NCBI GenBank assembly: GCA_002309875.1
Contig: DBYM01000011.1
Span: 1 to 15,064 of the forward strand
From: Cyanobacteria bacterium UBA1186
GTDB lineage: Bacteria > Cyanobacteriota > Vampirovibrionia > Gastranaerophilales > Gastranaerophilaceae
Length of the DNA: 15,064 nucleotides
Direction: 5' to 3'
Below, piece by piece: positions 1 through 7,211 of the stretch. The translations under genes and the position numbers were made by a program. The stretch's first letter is position 1. The number at the start of each line of letters is the position of its first letter. Below the pieces are notes generated by a model that made no database searches, was not told the origin of the DNA, and was given only the letters and a program-made list of their open reading frames with translations.

Positions 1-20
1 AGGATCAAACTCTCCATTGT
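1..20 (-). rRNA. rrs: 16S ribosomal RNA, 5' end only (partial)
   Basis: Read on the minus strand, positions 13 to 1 give AGAGTTTGATCCT, the universally conserved sequence near the 5' end of bacterial 16S rRNA (the 27F primer site, E. coli positions 8-20). By analogy with E. coli the mature RNA would begin about 7 nt earlier, near position 20. The rest of the gene lies outside the window. The hairpin-rich leader and consensus-like promoter upstream support an rRNA operon transcribed leftward. Confidence 0.9.
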
Positions 21-340
21 CAGAAAAGTTTATCTCATCTCTGTATCGCTACAGAGTTTTGACTCATTTTTTGTTGTCCGTTCATTCGTTTCGAATTAAC
101 AAGTTTTTTTGCGTTAATAATTATTAACGTGTCTATCTATTCTGTTGTCAAAGTGCAATCTTGCGTAGCTTTGCCATTTTTGAAACCCTTGTCTTCAAAA
201 ATGGTAAACTACTTCTTTGCTATTTATTTTCGCTTTCAATTTCGGTTTTTGGTTCGTCTGCACTCTTATGATTACTCGGTAATCCCTTTCCTCACTCAGC
301 TTATCCGCAACTGCAGACCGGAGGTTTCCTCTCCGAACAT
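21..340 (-). other. 16S rRNA precursor leader with several hairpins and a boxA-like element
   Basis: No convincing gene lies here. The stretch is the predicted untranslated leader of the minus-strand rRNA transcript. Perfect stems include CTCTGTA(39-45)/TACAGAG(50-56) with a 4-nt loop just before 16S; an 18-bp palindrome at 112-129; an 11-bp stem 174-184/194-204 extended by TTT/AAA and GTAG/CTAC; GATTAC(270-275)/GTAATC(279-284); CGGAG(319-323)/CTCCG(331-335); and a long-range pair GTCTGCA(256-262)/TGCAGAC(312-318). On the minus strand 157 to 144 reads TGCACTTTGACAAC, resembling the boxA antitermination element of rRNA leaders. These would serve antitermination and RNase processing; that role is inferred from position. 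Confidence 0.6.
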
Positions 341-345
341 TCCCT

Positions 346-373
346 ATCGTACCTCTTAAAGGTATGTTGTCAA
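346..373 (-). promoter_or_regulatory. rRNA operon promoter
   Basis: On the minus strand TTGACA (373 to 368) is a perfect -35 box, followed by a 16-nt spacer and TACGAT (351 to 346), matching four of six -10 bases. An AT-rich stretch immediately upstream (374-420) resembles an UP element. The predicted start is near 340, giving a leader of about 320 nt before 16S. Confidence 0.6.
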
Positions 374-487
374 CAAATTGATAAAATATTATTTACAATT
401 CGTAACAATCATCGATAGAAAGTTTCAAAGTTCTAAACTAAACGCTAACTTTATATTTCGGCTTTTTAGTGTAATCTTTTTTCTTTA

Positions 488-510
488 CGCCATTTAACGG
501 CGCATTTTTT
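488..510 (+). terminator. weak plus-strand terminator-like hairpin
   Basis: CGCC(488-491)/GGCG(499-502) with a 7-nt loop is followed by CA and six T residues (505-510). The geometry fits an intrinsic terminator on the plus strand, but the stem is only 4 bp and no plus-strand gene precedes it. It cannot terminate murI, because on the minus strand an A-rich tract follows the stem. The rest of 374-578 shows nothing beyond AT-rich spacer. Confidence 0.25.
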
Positions 511-578
511 ATTATACAACTAATAAAAATAAAAATCAAGTATTAATTTATATTATTTTTACGTGTATATATTTATTT

Positions 579-1370
579 CTATAATTCAATCAGAGACGGG
601 AGTTCCTTCAGTTCACAGAAACGCTTTGCGTTACTTTTAAATTCATCGGGTTTTGCTGTTACATAAAATTTTTCATAACCTTTTTGGGTTGAAGTGTTCA
701 ATAAACCGCATGCCGACATATCCGATTTAATATAATTCACAAATATTAAAGCGGGGTCAATAAACAAATTCTCAGGTGCAAATCGGCTTAAAACCGGGAT
801 TAAATAAGGATAGTGTGTGCAGCCCAAAATGATTTTTTCCGGCTTAAATTTCATCATTTCGCCCAAATGAGATTCCACATCTGCAACAGAATCCTCTGTT
901 TCAATATTTCCGCTTTCGACAATACAAGTCCAATTCGGGCATGCCTGTTCAAGAACCTCGACATGGTTGCTGTACTTAACAATTTCTCTTTTATATGCGC
1001 CTGAACTGACTGTTGCCGGTGTAGCAAACACCCCTACCCGTTTATACCCGCATGCCGATATTGCTTTTGCCACCGATTGAATAATGGGGTAAATCTTAAA
1101 ATCGTAATCATTCTTAATTTTGTCATACGCAATCGCTGAGGACGTATTGCAGGCTATAACCACGGCTTTAACACCTAGTTTCTTATAATAATCCAAAATC
1201 TTACGTGCAAAACCGACCAATTCTTCAGGCGTTTTACTACCGTAAGGCATATTTTTTAAATCGCCGAGATAACAGGTATTTTCATTTGGCAAAAGGGCAC
1301 GGAAACGAGAATAAACGGATAGTCCGCCAACTCCGGAATCAAAGAAACCAACTGCCGAATTATCCATCAT
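579..1370 (-). CDS. murI: glutamate racemase
   Basis: Converts L-glutamate to D-glutamate in the cytoplasm for peptidoglycan precursor synthesis (substrate of MurD). The 263-aa length is normal for the family. The N-terminal FDSGVGGLSV motif (residues 10-19) carries the conserved Asp11-Ser12; IACNTSSA holds the first catalytic Cys74, and LGCTHYPYL holds the second, Cys184, with His186. Both cysteines of the two-base, cofactor-independent mechanism are present, so the enzyme should be active. The start at 1370 overlaps the amidase stop as ATGA (1367-1370), indicating translational coupling; a purine-rich AAAGGGGG sits about 10 nt upstream, somewhat distant. A second ATG follows directly (Met-Met). 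No clear terminator separates it from the rRNA promoter downstream. Confidence 0.95.
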   Translation of the reverse strand: MMDNSAVGFFDSGVGGLSVYSRFRALLPNENTCYLGDLKNMPYGSKTPEELVGFARKILDYYKKLGVKAVVIACNTSSAIAYDKIKNDYDFKIYPIIQSVAKAISACGYKRVGVFATPATVSSGAYKREIVKYSNHVEVLEQACPNWTCIVESGNIETEDSVADVESHLGEMMKFKPEKIILGCTHYPYLIPVLSRFAPENLFIDPALIFVNYIKSDMSACGLLNTSTQKGYEKFYVTAKPDEFKSNAKRFCELKELPSLIEL

Positions 1371-3295
1371 TTATTCTTTGCCCCCTTTAAATACTCGATA
1401 ATACCTTCTACTATAGCCTTTGCCGTTTTCTGCTTTCTGCTGTCCGTAATAAGTTCATTTCTTTCTTCTTCATTGGAAAGGAAACCTATTTCGCATAATA
1501 TTGCAGGTACCGTAGTATGATTTATAACATAAAATTTAGACTTAAACAAACCTCTGTCTTTTGCATTCGGTAATTCTTTCACAAGGTGCTTGTGAACAAC
1601 TTCAGCCAGGTCCTTACTGTAATCGTGATACCAGTGAGTTTCTATACCGTTAGGATCAGATGAGACTGCGGAATTCACATGAATACTTACAAATATTTCC
1701 GGAACTTCCGCCTCAGAAAAGGCAACTCTGTCTTCCAACGAAACGTATGTATCATCAGTACGTGTCAATGAAACTTTGTAGCCTTTAGAGCGTAAAATGG
1801 CCTCAATTCTCTGCGTAACATCTAACGTTATATCTTTTTCGTTAATCCCCTCACGTATTGCACCATAGTCAGTTCCGCCGTGCCCTGCATCAAGGACAAT
1901 TTTATCCTTAAGTTTTTTACGGAACGGTCTGTCGTTTAATGCCCTTATTTCATCTTGTTTGCTTTTTACAATAGTAATTTTCAGGGCTTTTGCATCTACG
2001 CTCTGCTCAATTTTAACAATATCTTCCTTACTCAGACCCGACATTTTCGCTTTTACACCGATTTTCGGAAGCAGGGACAGAGTAAGAGGTTTATAGTAAG
2101 TATTATTAAGCGTCTTTATCAAATCCTGCTCGTTATAACTCTGAACATTAAATAAATAAAGCGTCAGGGAATTATCTGTACGCTGTATTGAGTGTACAAT
2201 AGGCTCGGTAAATGAAAGTATCAATTCGTTTGTTCTGTTATCAATCTTCTTTACGAAGGCCTTGTTAATATTGGAAACCACTGATGTTAAAGCCGTATGA
2301 TTAAGTTTATCGGGATTAACAACAAACAGGGATTGAGAATCCTGTGAATATATCGGCATATATTTATCAGCATTATTCGAAGTTATTACGATTCTTGCAG
2401 TACAGAAATCAAACTGCCCCAACTTAGCAACGTCTTCGCAACTGCCGTCAGGACACAAATTCACTTCCTTATTTCTGACTGACCGGCTTAAATACGTATT
2501 GGGCAAATCAATTACGGCTCTGTCGGGAGAGGTTAAATAAAACATCTTGGCTGCCGATATCTGACCGACGCCACTCACAAGCAAGCCGTTATTCTTCGGA
2601 ATATACTGATTTATATAGTATTTTGTTCGTAATTTCAGGCCCGAAGAAATTTCAACCGACATAACTTCGTCATAAGTCTTACCGTCCGAATTTTGGAGGG
2701 TTGATTCCCCAAATGCCTGTTGTATATCGCCTATGACACTATCCTTGTTTTCGGAAGTTTCCTGTACGGGAACTGTGATTTTCTTAATAAACTGAGAATT
2801 GACATTTATACCGGAATATTCCTGCTTTTGGGCAGACTCATCATAAATCAGATTGAAATAATCATTGTTAATTGCAGGAGGAAGGACTTTTACTATTATA
2901 TTCCCGTCAACTGTTACAAGTTTAATTTTTGAAGTATCAAAGTCCTCTTCAAATGTTATAACCGTCCTTACAATATTCGGATTTGTTTCAAACTGTGCTA
3001 ACCTGATTTCTTTTATCGGACTTTTCTCAAAAACAAGTTGCTGCTTCTCTCCAATCAAAACCGCATTATTTATATCAAAATATATTCTGTTAGGGTTAGA
3101 AAGTCCGACATATTTAAGCGGCTGAGGCTCTCCGGCCGCAGAATTTGTATCTTTCGTCGTAATATAAACCAGGGAAGATGAATTGTCATAATTCAGAGAC
3201 ATAACCTTTACAGGCTCACCTTCAGCACTAACAGGTAAAAGTACTGCCTTAAAAAACAATATAATTAATGTTATTAAAAAAAATACTTTCTTCAT
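1367..3295 (-). CDS. N-acetylmuramoyl-L-alanine amidase with AMIN domains, exported
   Basis: Zinc amidase that cleaves the bond between N-acetylmuramic acid and L-alanine in peptidoglycan, acting in the periplasm in cell separation or wall remodelling (AmiC type). With the ATG at 3295 it is 642 aa. MKKVFFLITLIILFF then VSA is a typical signal peptide. An AMIN-like beta domain spans about residues 30-137 and a second about 210-330; AMIN domains target amidases to peptidoglycan or division sites. The C-terminal Amidase_3 domain covers about 462-638, with zinc ligands His472 (DAGHGG), Glu486 (NEKD) and His539 (SIHVNS), and catalytic Glu602 (LCEIGFLSN). An in-frame TTG at 3337 would add 14 residues before the signal peptide, but it coincides with the likely -35 box, so the ATG is preferred. 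First gene of an operon with murI. Confidence 0.92.
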   Translation of the reverse strand: MKKVFFLITLIILFFKAVLLPVSAEGEPVKVMSLNYDNSSSLVYITTKDTNSAAGEPQPLKYVGLSNPNRIYFDINNAVLIGEKQQLVFEKSPIKEIRLAQFETNPNIVRTVITFEEDFDTSKIKLVTVDGNIIVKVLPPAINNDYFNLIYDESAQKQEYSGINVNSQFIKKITVPVQETSENKDSVIGDIQQAFGESTLQNSDGKTYDEVMSVEISSGLKLRTKYYINQYIPKNNGLLVSGVGQISAAKMFYLTSPDRAVIDLPNTYLSRSVRNKEVNLCPDGSCEDVAKLGQFDFCTARIVITSNNADKYMPIYSQDSQSLFVVNPDKLNHTALTSVVSNINKAFVKKIDNRTNELILSFTEPIVHSIQRTDNSLTLYLFNVQSYNEQDLIKTLNNTYYKPLTLSLLPKIGVKAKMSGLSKEDIVKIEQSVDAKALKITIVKSKQDEIRALNDRPFRKKLKDKIVLDAGHGGTDYGAIREGINEKDITLDVTQRIEAILRSKGYKVSLTRTDDTYVSLEDRVAFSEAEVPEIFVSIHVNSAVSSDPNGIETHWYHDYSKDLAEVVHKHLVKELPNAKDRGLFKSKFYVINHTTVPAILCEIGFLSNEEERNELITDSRKQKTAKAIVEGIIEYLKGAKNK

Positions 3296-3310
3296 AAACA
3301 GACCGTAATC

Positions 3311-3338
3311 AATATACGGTAAATATTCCGTCCTCAAA
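3311..3338 (-). promoter_or_regulatory. likely promoter of the amidase-murI operon
   Basis: On the minus strand TATATT (3316 to 3311) could be the -10 box, with TTTGAG (3338 to 3333, spacer 16) or TTGAGG (3337 to 3332, spacer 15) as -35. A promoter is required here because a strong minus-strand terminator lies just upstream at 3369-3393. The predicted 5' UTR would be only about 8 nt, and no good ribosome binding site is visible. Confidence 0.4.
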
Positions 3339-3368
3339 TCTCTTCAATATTTTATCAAAAAATTACGT

Positions 3369-3393
3369 AAAAAAAAAGCACTTTTGCAAGTGC
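3369..3393 (-). terminator. intrinsic terminator of the upstream small minus-strand gene
   Basis: On the minus strand GCACTT (3393-3388), loop GCAA, AAGTGC (3383-3378) is followed by nine T residues (3377-3369), a textbook rho-independent terminator. It lies 40 nt after the stop of the 42-codon ORF and upstream of the amidase promoter, so it closes a short independent transcript. Confidence 0.75.
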
Positions 3394-3432
3394 CTTAATA
3401 ATTGATTGGAGGAGAAGCAAACCAACAATGTT

Positions 3433-3561
3433 TTAAAAATATAAAACACTGTCAATTTGATATATCTTTAATACACATTCATTAATTCCTTCCTGCAGGA
3501 ATTTGATGAATATCTGAAATTCGTCCATAAAATCTTTACAACCCGGTAACACTAAATACAT
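3433..3561 (-). CDS. small hypothetical protein, 42 aa
   Basis: On the minus strand an AGGA ribosome binding site (3574-3571) lies 9 nt before ATG (3561-3559), opening 42 sense codons to TAA at 3433-3435. The peptide begins MYLVLPGCKDFMDEF and ends IDSVLYF; it mixes hydrophobic and acidic residues, with Cys8 and Cys29, no signal peptide and no full membrane segment. I recognise no family. Support comes from the ribosome binding site, the terminator 40 nt downstream (3369-3393), and isolation between a divergent gene and the amidase promoter. No clear promoter was found. It may instead be a short regulatory RNA that contains an ORF by chance. Confidence 0.45.
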   Translation of the reverse strand: MYLVLPGCKDFMDEFQIFIKFLQEGINECVLKIYQIDSVLYF

Positions 3562-3636
3562 ATTTTCAGTTCCTATTTAACCTTACGTCATGTATAACGG
3601 CATAATTTCCGAAAACTTTAATCAAAAGTAATAAAA

Positions 3637-3678
3637 CTTTACAAAATTTATGTAAAGATTTGTAAAGATTTATATAAT
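3637..3678 (+). promoter_or_regulatory. promoter with repeated TGTAAAG boxes
   Basis: A perfect -10 box TATAAT lies at 3673-3678 for the plus-strand gene starting at 3728; no good -35 is present at the expected place (about 3650-3655). Instead CTTTACA (3637-3643) forms a 7-bp inverted repeat with TGTAAAG (3651-3657), and TGTAAAG recurs at 3661-3667, exactly 10 bp further on, within the repeated decamer TGTAAAGATT. Three half-sites of one motif over the -35 region suggest a regulator binding site; the regulator is unknown. Confidence 0.4.
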
Positions 3679-3727
3679 ATATGAAAATTACATCATATAC
3701 AAATACTTTATATATATGAGGTATATT

Positions 3728-5668
3728 ATGACTGAACCTATGATTTTTTCTAGAAAGAATATTTCAACTTGGCTGGACGCTCCGAGCAATCAAACCTCAA
3801 TTAATGCTGCTTCGAACGCATCAAAGCCTAACTCAGTCATGGAAAGTGTGAATGGTGCAGAAAAACAGGATAATAAGGGATTGGTTAAAAGCGGAAACAC
3901 GGTTTATACGCTTGACAGCCTGTATCAATCAGTCAGTGCAATCCTCGGTAAGTACAAAATCAGTGTTACAGAAGCAAAGAATTCAAAACTTCTTGAAGGA
4001 ATTGCAGGCTGCACAAGTAAAGATTTAGAGAAAAAAGACGCTAAAGAAATCGAAAATATAAAAACAGCATTGCAGGCAGGGTTGGAAGATGCTGCAGATA
4101 AAGGAGGCAAGATTTCACTCCAGGAAGTAATCAAAATCGCTAACGGTTACAAAGTCGCAATAGAAGGCGAATGGACCGTTGAAGGTTTAAGAAAAAGAAG
4201 AGATAAATACGGAAAAGAGTCTTTTAATGCTCGTATAGAAAGATTCATGAAAGACGAAAAAATTGAAGATAAAAATGAAGCCTATGAAAAATTCTTCAAA
4301 GATTTGTTTGACTCACGCAAGATGTTTCTGGTAGAAAGAGGAAAACACCCGCTTTGGTCAAAAGAACGAGTACAAGAAGAAGTTAATAAAAGACAAATTC
4401 AGACTTTTGCAAGAATAGTTGCTGACACAGACAACATTGAAGAAAGAAAAACAATGCTTGCTGTATTACAGCATTTGACAAAGAATCCTGCCGCTAATAA
4501 AGCATATTACATTTTGAACAATTCATTTGTAAACGAAGGTGACAGAACTGATTTTAACAATAACTGCGCTGCTAACGAAGATTTCGACAACTATATTGAT
4601 AATCTTGAAAAAGAAGATGCAAAAGATATTTCCACTCAGGTTACAAAACAACAGGATTATGAACACAAAGAAATCGGCAACAAGCATAACATTAAAAAGG
4701 CAGCCGCTCTTATGACGGAAGAAAACAAAGCAAAACTTGAAGCAATACAAAATAAAATAGCAAATAATGAGAAACTTACAGAAGAAGAACAAGAACTCTG
4801 GAACAGATATCAAAACTTAATCGGACAAACTACCGGTAGAGAAATCGGTATCGCAATAAGCACCAATATTGATGAAACTCAGAAAACAACATTGTTGGAA
4901 GATTTCAACTCAGGTTTGCAGGAGCACGAAACTCTCTACAAAGACACTATGATTGATATTAAAGAAACAGTTGAGTCAAACCCTGAAATCTTATCTGACA
5001 CCACAGTTGAAAAATTTGAATCACTGCTCAACAAGACCACAAATGATAATTACACAATCGTTAATAACGATAAACAGGCACAATTAAATCCGCCTGTTGT
5101 TGAACAGACAACTAACAACACCCAAGCAGATGTACAGACCCCGGTAAAGGTTTCAAACGAATCAAAAACTGAAGTTCCTTCAACACAGACCGAATACGGA
5201 TACAGCAATCAGGTAAATCAGGAAAAAGTTGAAGTTATAAAAGCATCTATTTCGACAAAGAAAGAACAACTTACAGACAATAAAGATTCCGAAACGTCAC
5301 TCCCGATAGGAAGCAAACAGGCAGTCAGAGACGCTCTTAAAGAAGGGGTTATCGGATTTACCGAATATGCAAGAGAAGCAGGACTAAGCACTGTTAAACA
5401 AATCAAACTTATCTTCAATGAAATCAGCAATATGTCAAATACATTGATAGAAAAAGGTTGCGAAATGTTTAAGAGCCTCAACCTCTCCACTCAGGAACTT
5501 ACATTTGCAGGAATCCACAAAGCATCAGCAAGCAAAGAAATTATAAATAACGCTATGGACGAAAGACTTGTCGCTCAATTAAAAGGTAAAAGTTTCTTCG
5601 AACAGCAAATCATTGACGAAAAGAAAGAAGAAATAGAAGAAAGAGACAGACGTTTTGGTCTTGCATAG
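3728..5668 (+). CDS. hypothetical protein, 646 aa, mostly helical with a disordered linker
   Basis: Not recognised. ATG at 3728 is preferred over the in-frame ATG at 3716 because GAGGT (3718-3722) lies 5 nt before it and is an appropriate ribosome binding site. No signal peptide or membrane helix is seen, so it is probably cytoplasmic unless exported by another route. Residues ~50-300 are charged and predicted helical; ~330-365 is strongly coiled-coil-like (TEENKAKLEAIQNKIANNEK); ~440-525 is low complexity, rich in Thr, Asn, Gln and Pro, and probably disordered; ~526-590 is helical again; the C-terminal end is very charged (KKEEIEERDRR). A degenerate EF-hand-like loop occurs near residue 125, but its first acidic ligand is missing. 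A 35-nt gap separates it from the next plus-strand gene, which appears to have its own promoter. Function unknown. Confidence 0.8.
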   Translation: MTEPMIFSRKNISTWLDAPSNQTSINAASNASKPNSVMESVNGAEKQDNKGLVKSGNTVYTLDSLYQSVSAILGKYKISVTEAKNSKLLEGIAGCTSKDLEKKDAKEIENIKTALQAGLEDAADKGGKISLQEVIKIANGYKVAIEGEWTVEGLRKRRDKYGKESFNARIERFMKDEKIEDKNEAYEKFFKDLFDSRKMFLVERGKHPLWSKERVQEEVNKRQIQTFARIVADTDNIEERKTMLAVLQHLTKNPAANKAYYILNNSFVNEGDRTDFNNNCAANEDFDNYIDNLEKEDAKDISTQVTKQQDYEHKEIGNKHNIKKAAALMTEENKAKLEAIQNKIANNEKLTEEEQELWNRYQNLIGQTTGREIGIAISTNIDETQKTTLLEDFNSGLQEHETLYKDTMIDIKETVESNPEILSDTTVEKFESLLNKTTNDNYTIVNNDKQAQLNPPVVEQTTNNTQADVQTPVKVSNESKTEVPSTQTEYGYSNQVNQEKVEVIKASISTKKEQLTDNKDSETSLPIGSKQAVRDALKEGVIGFTEYAREAGLSTVKQIKLIFNEISNMSNTLIEKGCEMFKSLNLSTQELTFAGIHKASASKEIINNAMDERLVAQLKGKSFFEQQIIDEKKEEIEERDRRFGLA

Positions 5669-5697
5669 TTGTTAGAATTTAGGTTTAGTGCAATAAT
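5669..5697 (+). promoter_or_regulatory. promoter of the 231-aa gene, predicting a leaderless mRNA
   Basis: TTGTTA (5669-5674, directly after the preceding stop codon), a 17-nt spacer and AATAAT (5692-5697) form a good promoter with an extended -10 TG at 5689-5690. Only six bases (AGAACT) separate the -10 box from the ATG at 5704, so transcription should begin at or within a base or two of the start codon. No ribosome binding site is present. Confidence 0.5.
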
Positions 5698-5703
5698 AGA
5701 ACT

Positions 5704-6399
5704 ATGGGTTTATTTAAGAATATCATCTACTTTATTTTGTCCGTTCAGGAGAAGATTTTAACGGCCAAATTAAATAAAACTCTTGGAGCCAAAACTAATT
5801 CCAGGAGAAAAAGAGTTTACGGAAACGGTTATCTGCTCAGCCTCGATAGCCTTGCCGACGGCGAAAGAACACGTATGGAGGAAGAGATTGCTCTTATACT
5901 GAAAAGTTCGAATTATGACCCGTCAGAGGCCTTAGAATACATTAAAAAGCACGATACTAAGGTATATTATATAGAAAATGCCCGCTATCTTCACTCAATA
6001 GGCGAAAATGAAGGATTTATTTACCCACAGACGGGCGCAAGGGCTATATACCTTTCCCTGTTGACGGAAAAGAAAGCAAAACTCAAGACAGACGGAATGT
6101 TTGTCCTTACAAAAGGCGAAATAAACAAATATTACTTTATTTACCATTTTTACAACTGGTATGCCTTCAAACACAATGTTTCAGGAATTGATTCCGATTC
6201 CGTAAACATGCTCAATAAATGCCTTTATAACGCAACAGAAGAAGAAATCAGCAGTCTTCAGCTTGAAGACATATATAAACTCAAAGATGCAATAAAACAG
6301 GATAAATCAGCAATAGAGTTTGTATTCAAACTCTGCCAAAACATTGAAGGTGCACAGAAAGCCTTTGAAAAAATGCAAAACGACGGAGCGCAGTTATAA
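5704..6399 (+). CDS. hypothetical protein, 231 aa
   Basis: Not recognised. It starts with a hydrophobic, possibly amphipathic helix (MGLFKNIIYFILSV) that could bind membrane but lacks a signal cleavage site, followed by a basic stretch (KTNSRRKRVYG, about residues 30-40). The remainder is mixed helical with many Tyr and Lys residues (YIKKHDTKVYYIENARYLHS; KYYFIYHFYNWYAF near residue 140) and an acidic C-terminal third. It lies 35 nt after the 646-aa gene on the same strand, so partial co-transcription is plausible, though a separate promoter is visible. Its stop is 2 nt from the stop of the convergent hydrolase gene. Confidence 0.75.
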   Translation: MGLFKNIIYFILSVQEKILTAKLNKTLGAKTNSRRKRVYGNGYLLSLDSLADGERTRMEEEIALILKSSNYDPSEALEYIKKHDTKVYYIENARYLHSIGENEGFIYPQTGARAIYLSLLTEKKAKLKTDGMFVLTKGEINKYYFIYHFYNWYAFKHNVSGIDSDSVNMLNKCLYNATEEEISSLQLEDIYKLKDAIKQDKSAIEFVFKLCQNIEGAQKAFEKMQNDGAQL

Positions 6400-6401
6400 A
6401 G

Positions 6402-7175
6402 TTATTTAACGTCAAAATACTGATAAATCCATTCAGTAATGACTCTGGACAACTCTTCATCGTTTTTGAGCATCAGCACGCCCGTCGTATTTGACTGCGA
6501 CTCATAACTTACAAATCCGCCCTGAGAGAACTTGCGAATATATTTCTCGGCATCTTTTGAAAAAGCGTCATCTTTGCTTGTAATTGAAAGAAAATCGACA
6601 TTATCAAGTTGCGCAATGGAAACAGGAACATACAATCCCCTTGCAATAACTGTCGGCGACAAAATTATAATTGTTTTCGGTTTTGTATCTATTCTGTCTG
6701 CAGCAATTACTCCGACATTAGCACCAAAGTCAGCACCTATAATAGCCCAATCATCGAAAAATCTCTTTTTCGGTAAATCATCTTTTATATAATCAATAAC
6801 GGCAATAACGTCGTCAGGACATTTGGCATAAGCCTTATTAGTCATGCTCTTCCAGGAGACCTTTGCAAGACTCTTGCTGTAAACACTTTTCCCATGTCCT
6901 CTTAAGTCAATGGTTAATATTGCAAAGCCTTTGTCAGACAATCGTTGCGGTAAATCTCCCCACCACTCGGAGTTGTATCCCAAAGAGTGAAGAAAAACTA
7001 TGGTCTTAAACTCGTGCTGTGTCTTAATTTTAGGATAAGTAAGTGTTGCCTGAATCATAAATCCGTCTTTTGCGGGAACTTTGTATTCCTTTTTTATTAC
7101 GGATTCTGCAGCATTTACCGTACTATTTATAAATAGCAAAAATAATGCTAAAATAATTAAAATAATCTTTTTCAT
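6402..7175 (-). CDS. exported alpha/beta-hydrolase-fold protein, probably catalytically altered
   Basis: 257 aa. A signal peptide (residues 1-22) has a hydrophobic core and VNA before the likely cleavage site. The alpha/beta-hydrolase fold is shown by the strand and oxyanion-hole region IVFLHSLGYNSEWW (59-72), DLRGHGKS (90-97), the nucleophile-elbow segment IIGADFGANVG (145-155), and SKDDAFS (200-206), which supplies the usual acidic residue. At the elbow the normal GxSxG is GADFG, so Asp149 replaces the Ser. Near the C-terminus, where relatives carry a GHG-type motif before ML, this protein has SNTTGVLML (228-236) with no His. Asp nucleophiles occur in epoxide hydrolases and haloalkane dehalogenases, but these also need the His. 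It is therefore probably a non-catalytic or altered-specificity periplasmic protein. Confidence 0.8.
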   Translation of the reverse strand: MKKIILIILALFLLFINSTVNAAESVIKKEYKVPAKDGFMIQATLTYPKIKTQHEFKTIVFLHSLGYNSEWWGDLPQRLSDKGFAILTIDLRGHGKSVYSKSLAKVSWKSMTNKAYAKCPDDVIAVIDYIKDDLPKKRFFDDWAIIGADFGANVGVIAADRIDTKPKTIIILSPTVIARGLYVPVSIAQLDNVDFLSITSKDDAFSKDAEKYIRKFSQGGFVSYESQSNTTGVLMLKNDEELSRVITEWIYQYFDVK

Positions 7176-7182
7176 ATTATGT

Positions 7183-7211
7183 ATTATAACACAATAAACT
7201 TGTTGTTACAA
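7183..7211 (-). promoter_or_regulatory. promoter of the hydrolase-like gene, predicting a leaderless mRNA
   Basis: On the minus strand TTGTAA (7211 to 7206), a 17-nt spacer and a perfect TATAAT (7188 to 7183) form a strong promoter. Seven bases separate the -10 box from the ATG at 7175, so the transcript should start at or next to the start codon. No ribosome binding site is present. Confidence 0.55.

Noticed and set aside
129..359. 76-codon plus-strand ORF in the rRNA leader
   Set aside because: No ribosome binding site, overlaps hairpins and the predicted rRNA promoter, unremarkable peptide; an open frame by chance.
3293..3337. TTG start at 3337 for the amidase, adding 14 residues
   Set aside because: It places extra residues before a complete signal peptide and coincides with the likely -35 box; ATG at 3295 fits better.
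3716..3727. ATG at 3716 as start of the 646-aa gene
   Set aside because: The GAGGT ribosome binding site overlaps this codon and serves the ATG at 3728.
4080..4130. EF-hand-like loop in the 646-aa protein (ADKGGKISLQE)
   Set aside because: The first acidic ligand is missing and only one degenerate loop is present; not enough to claim calcium binding.
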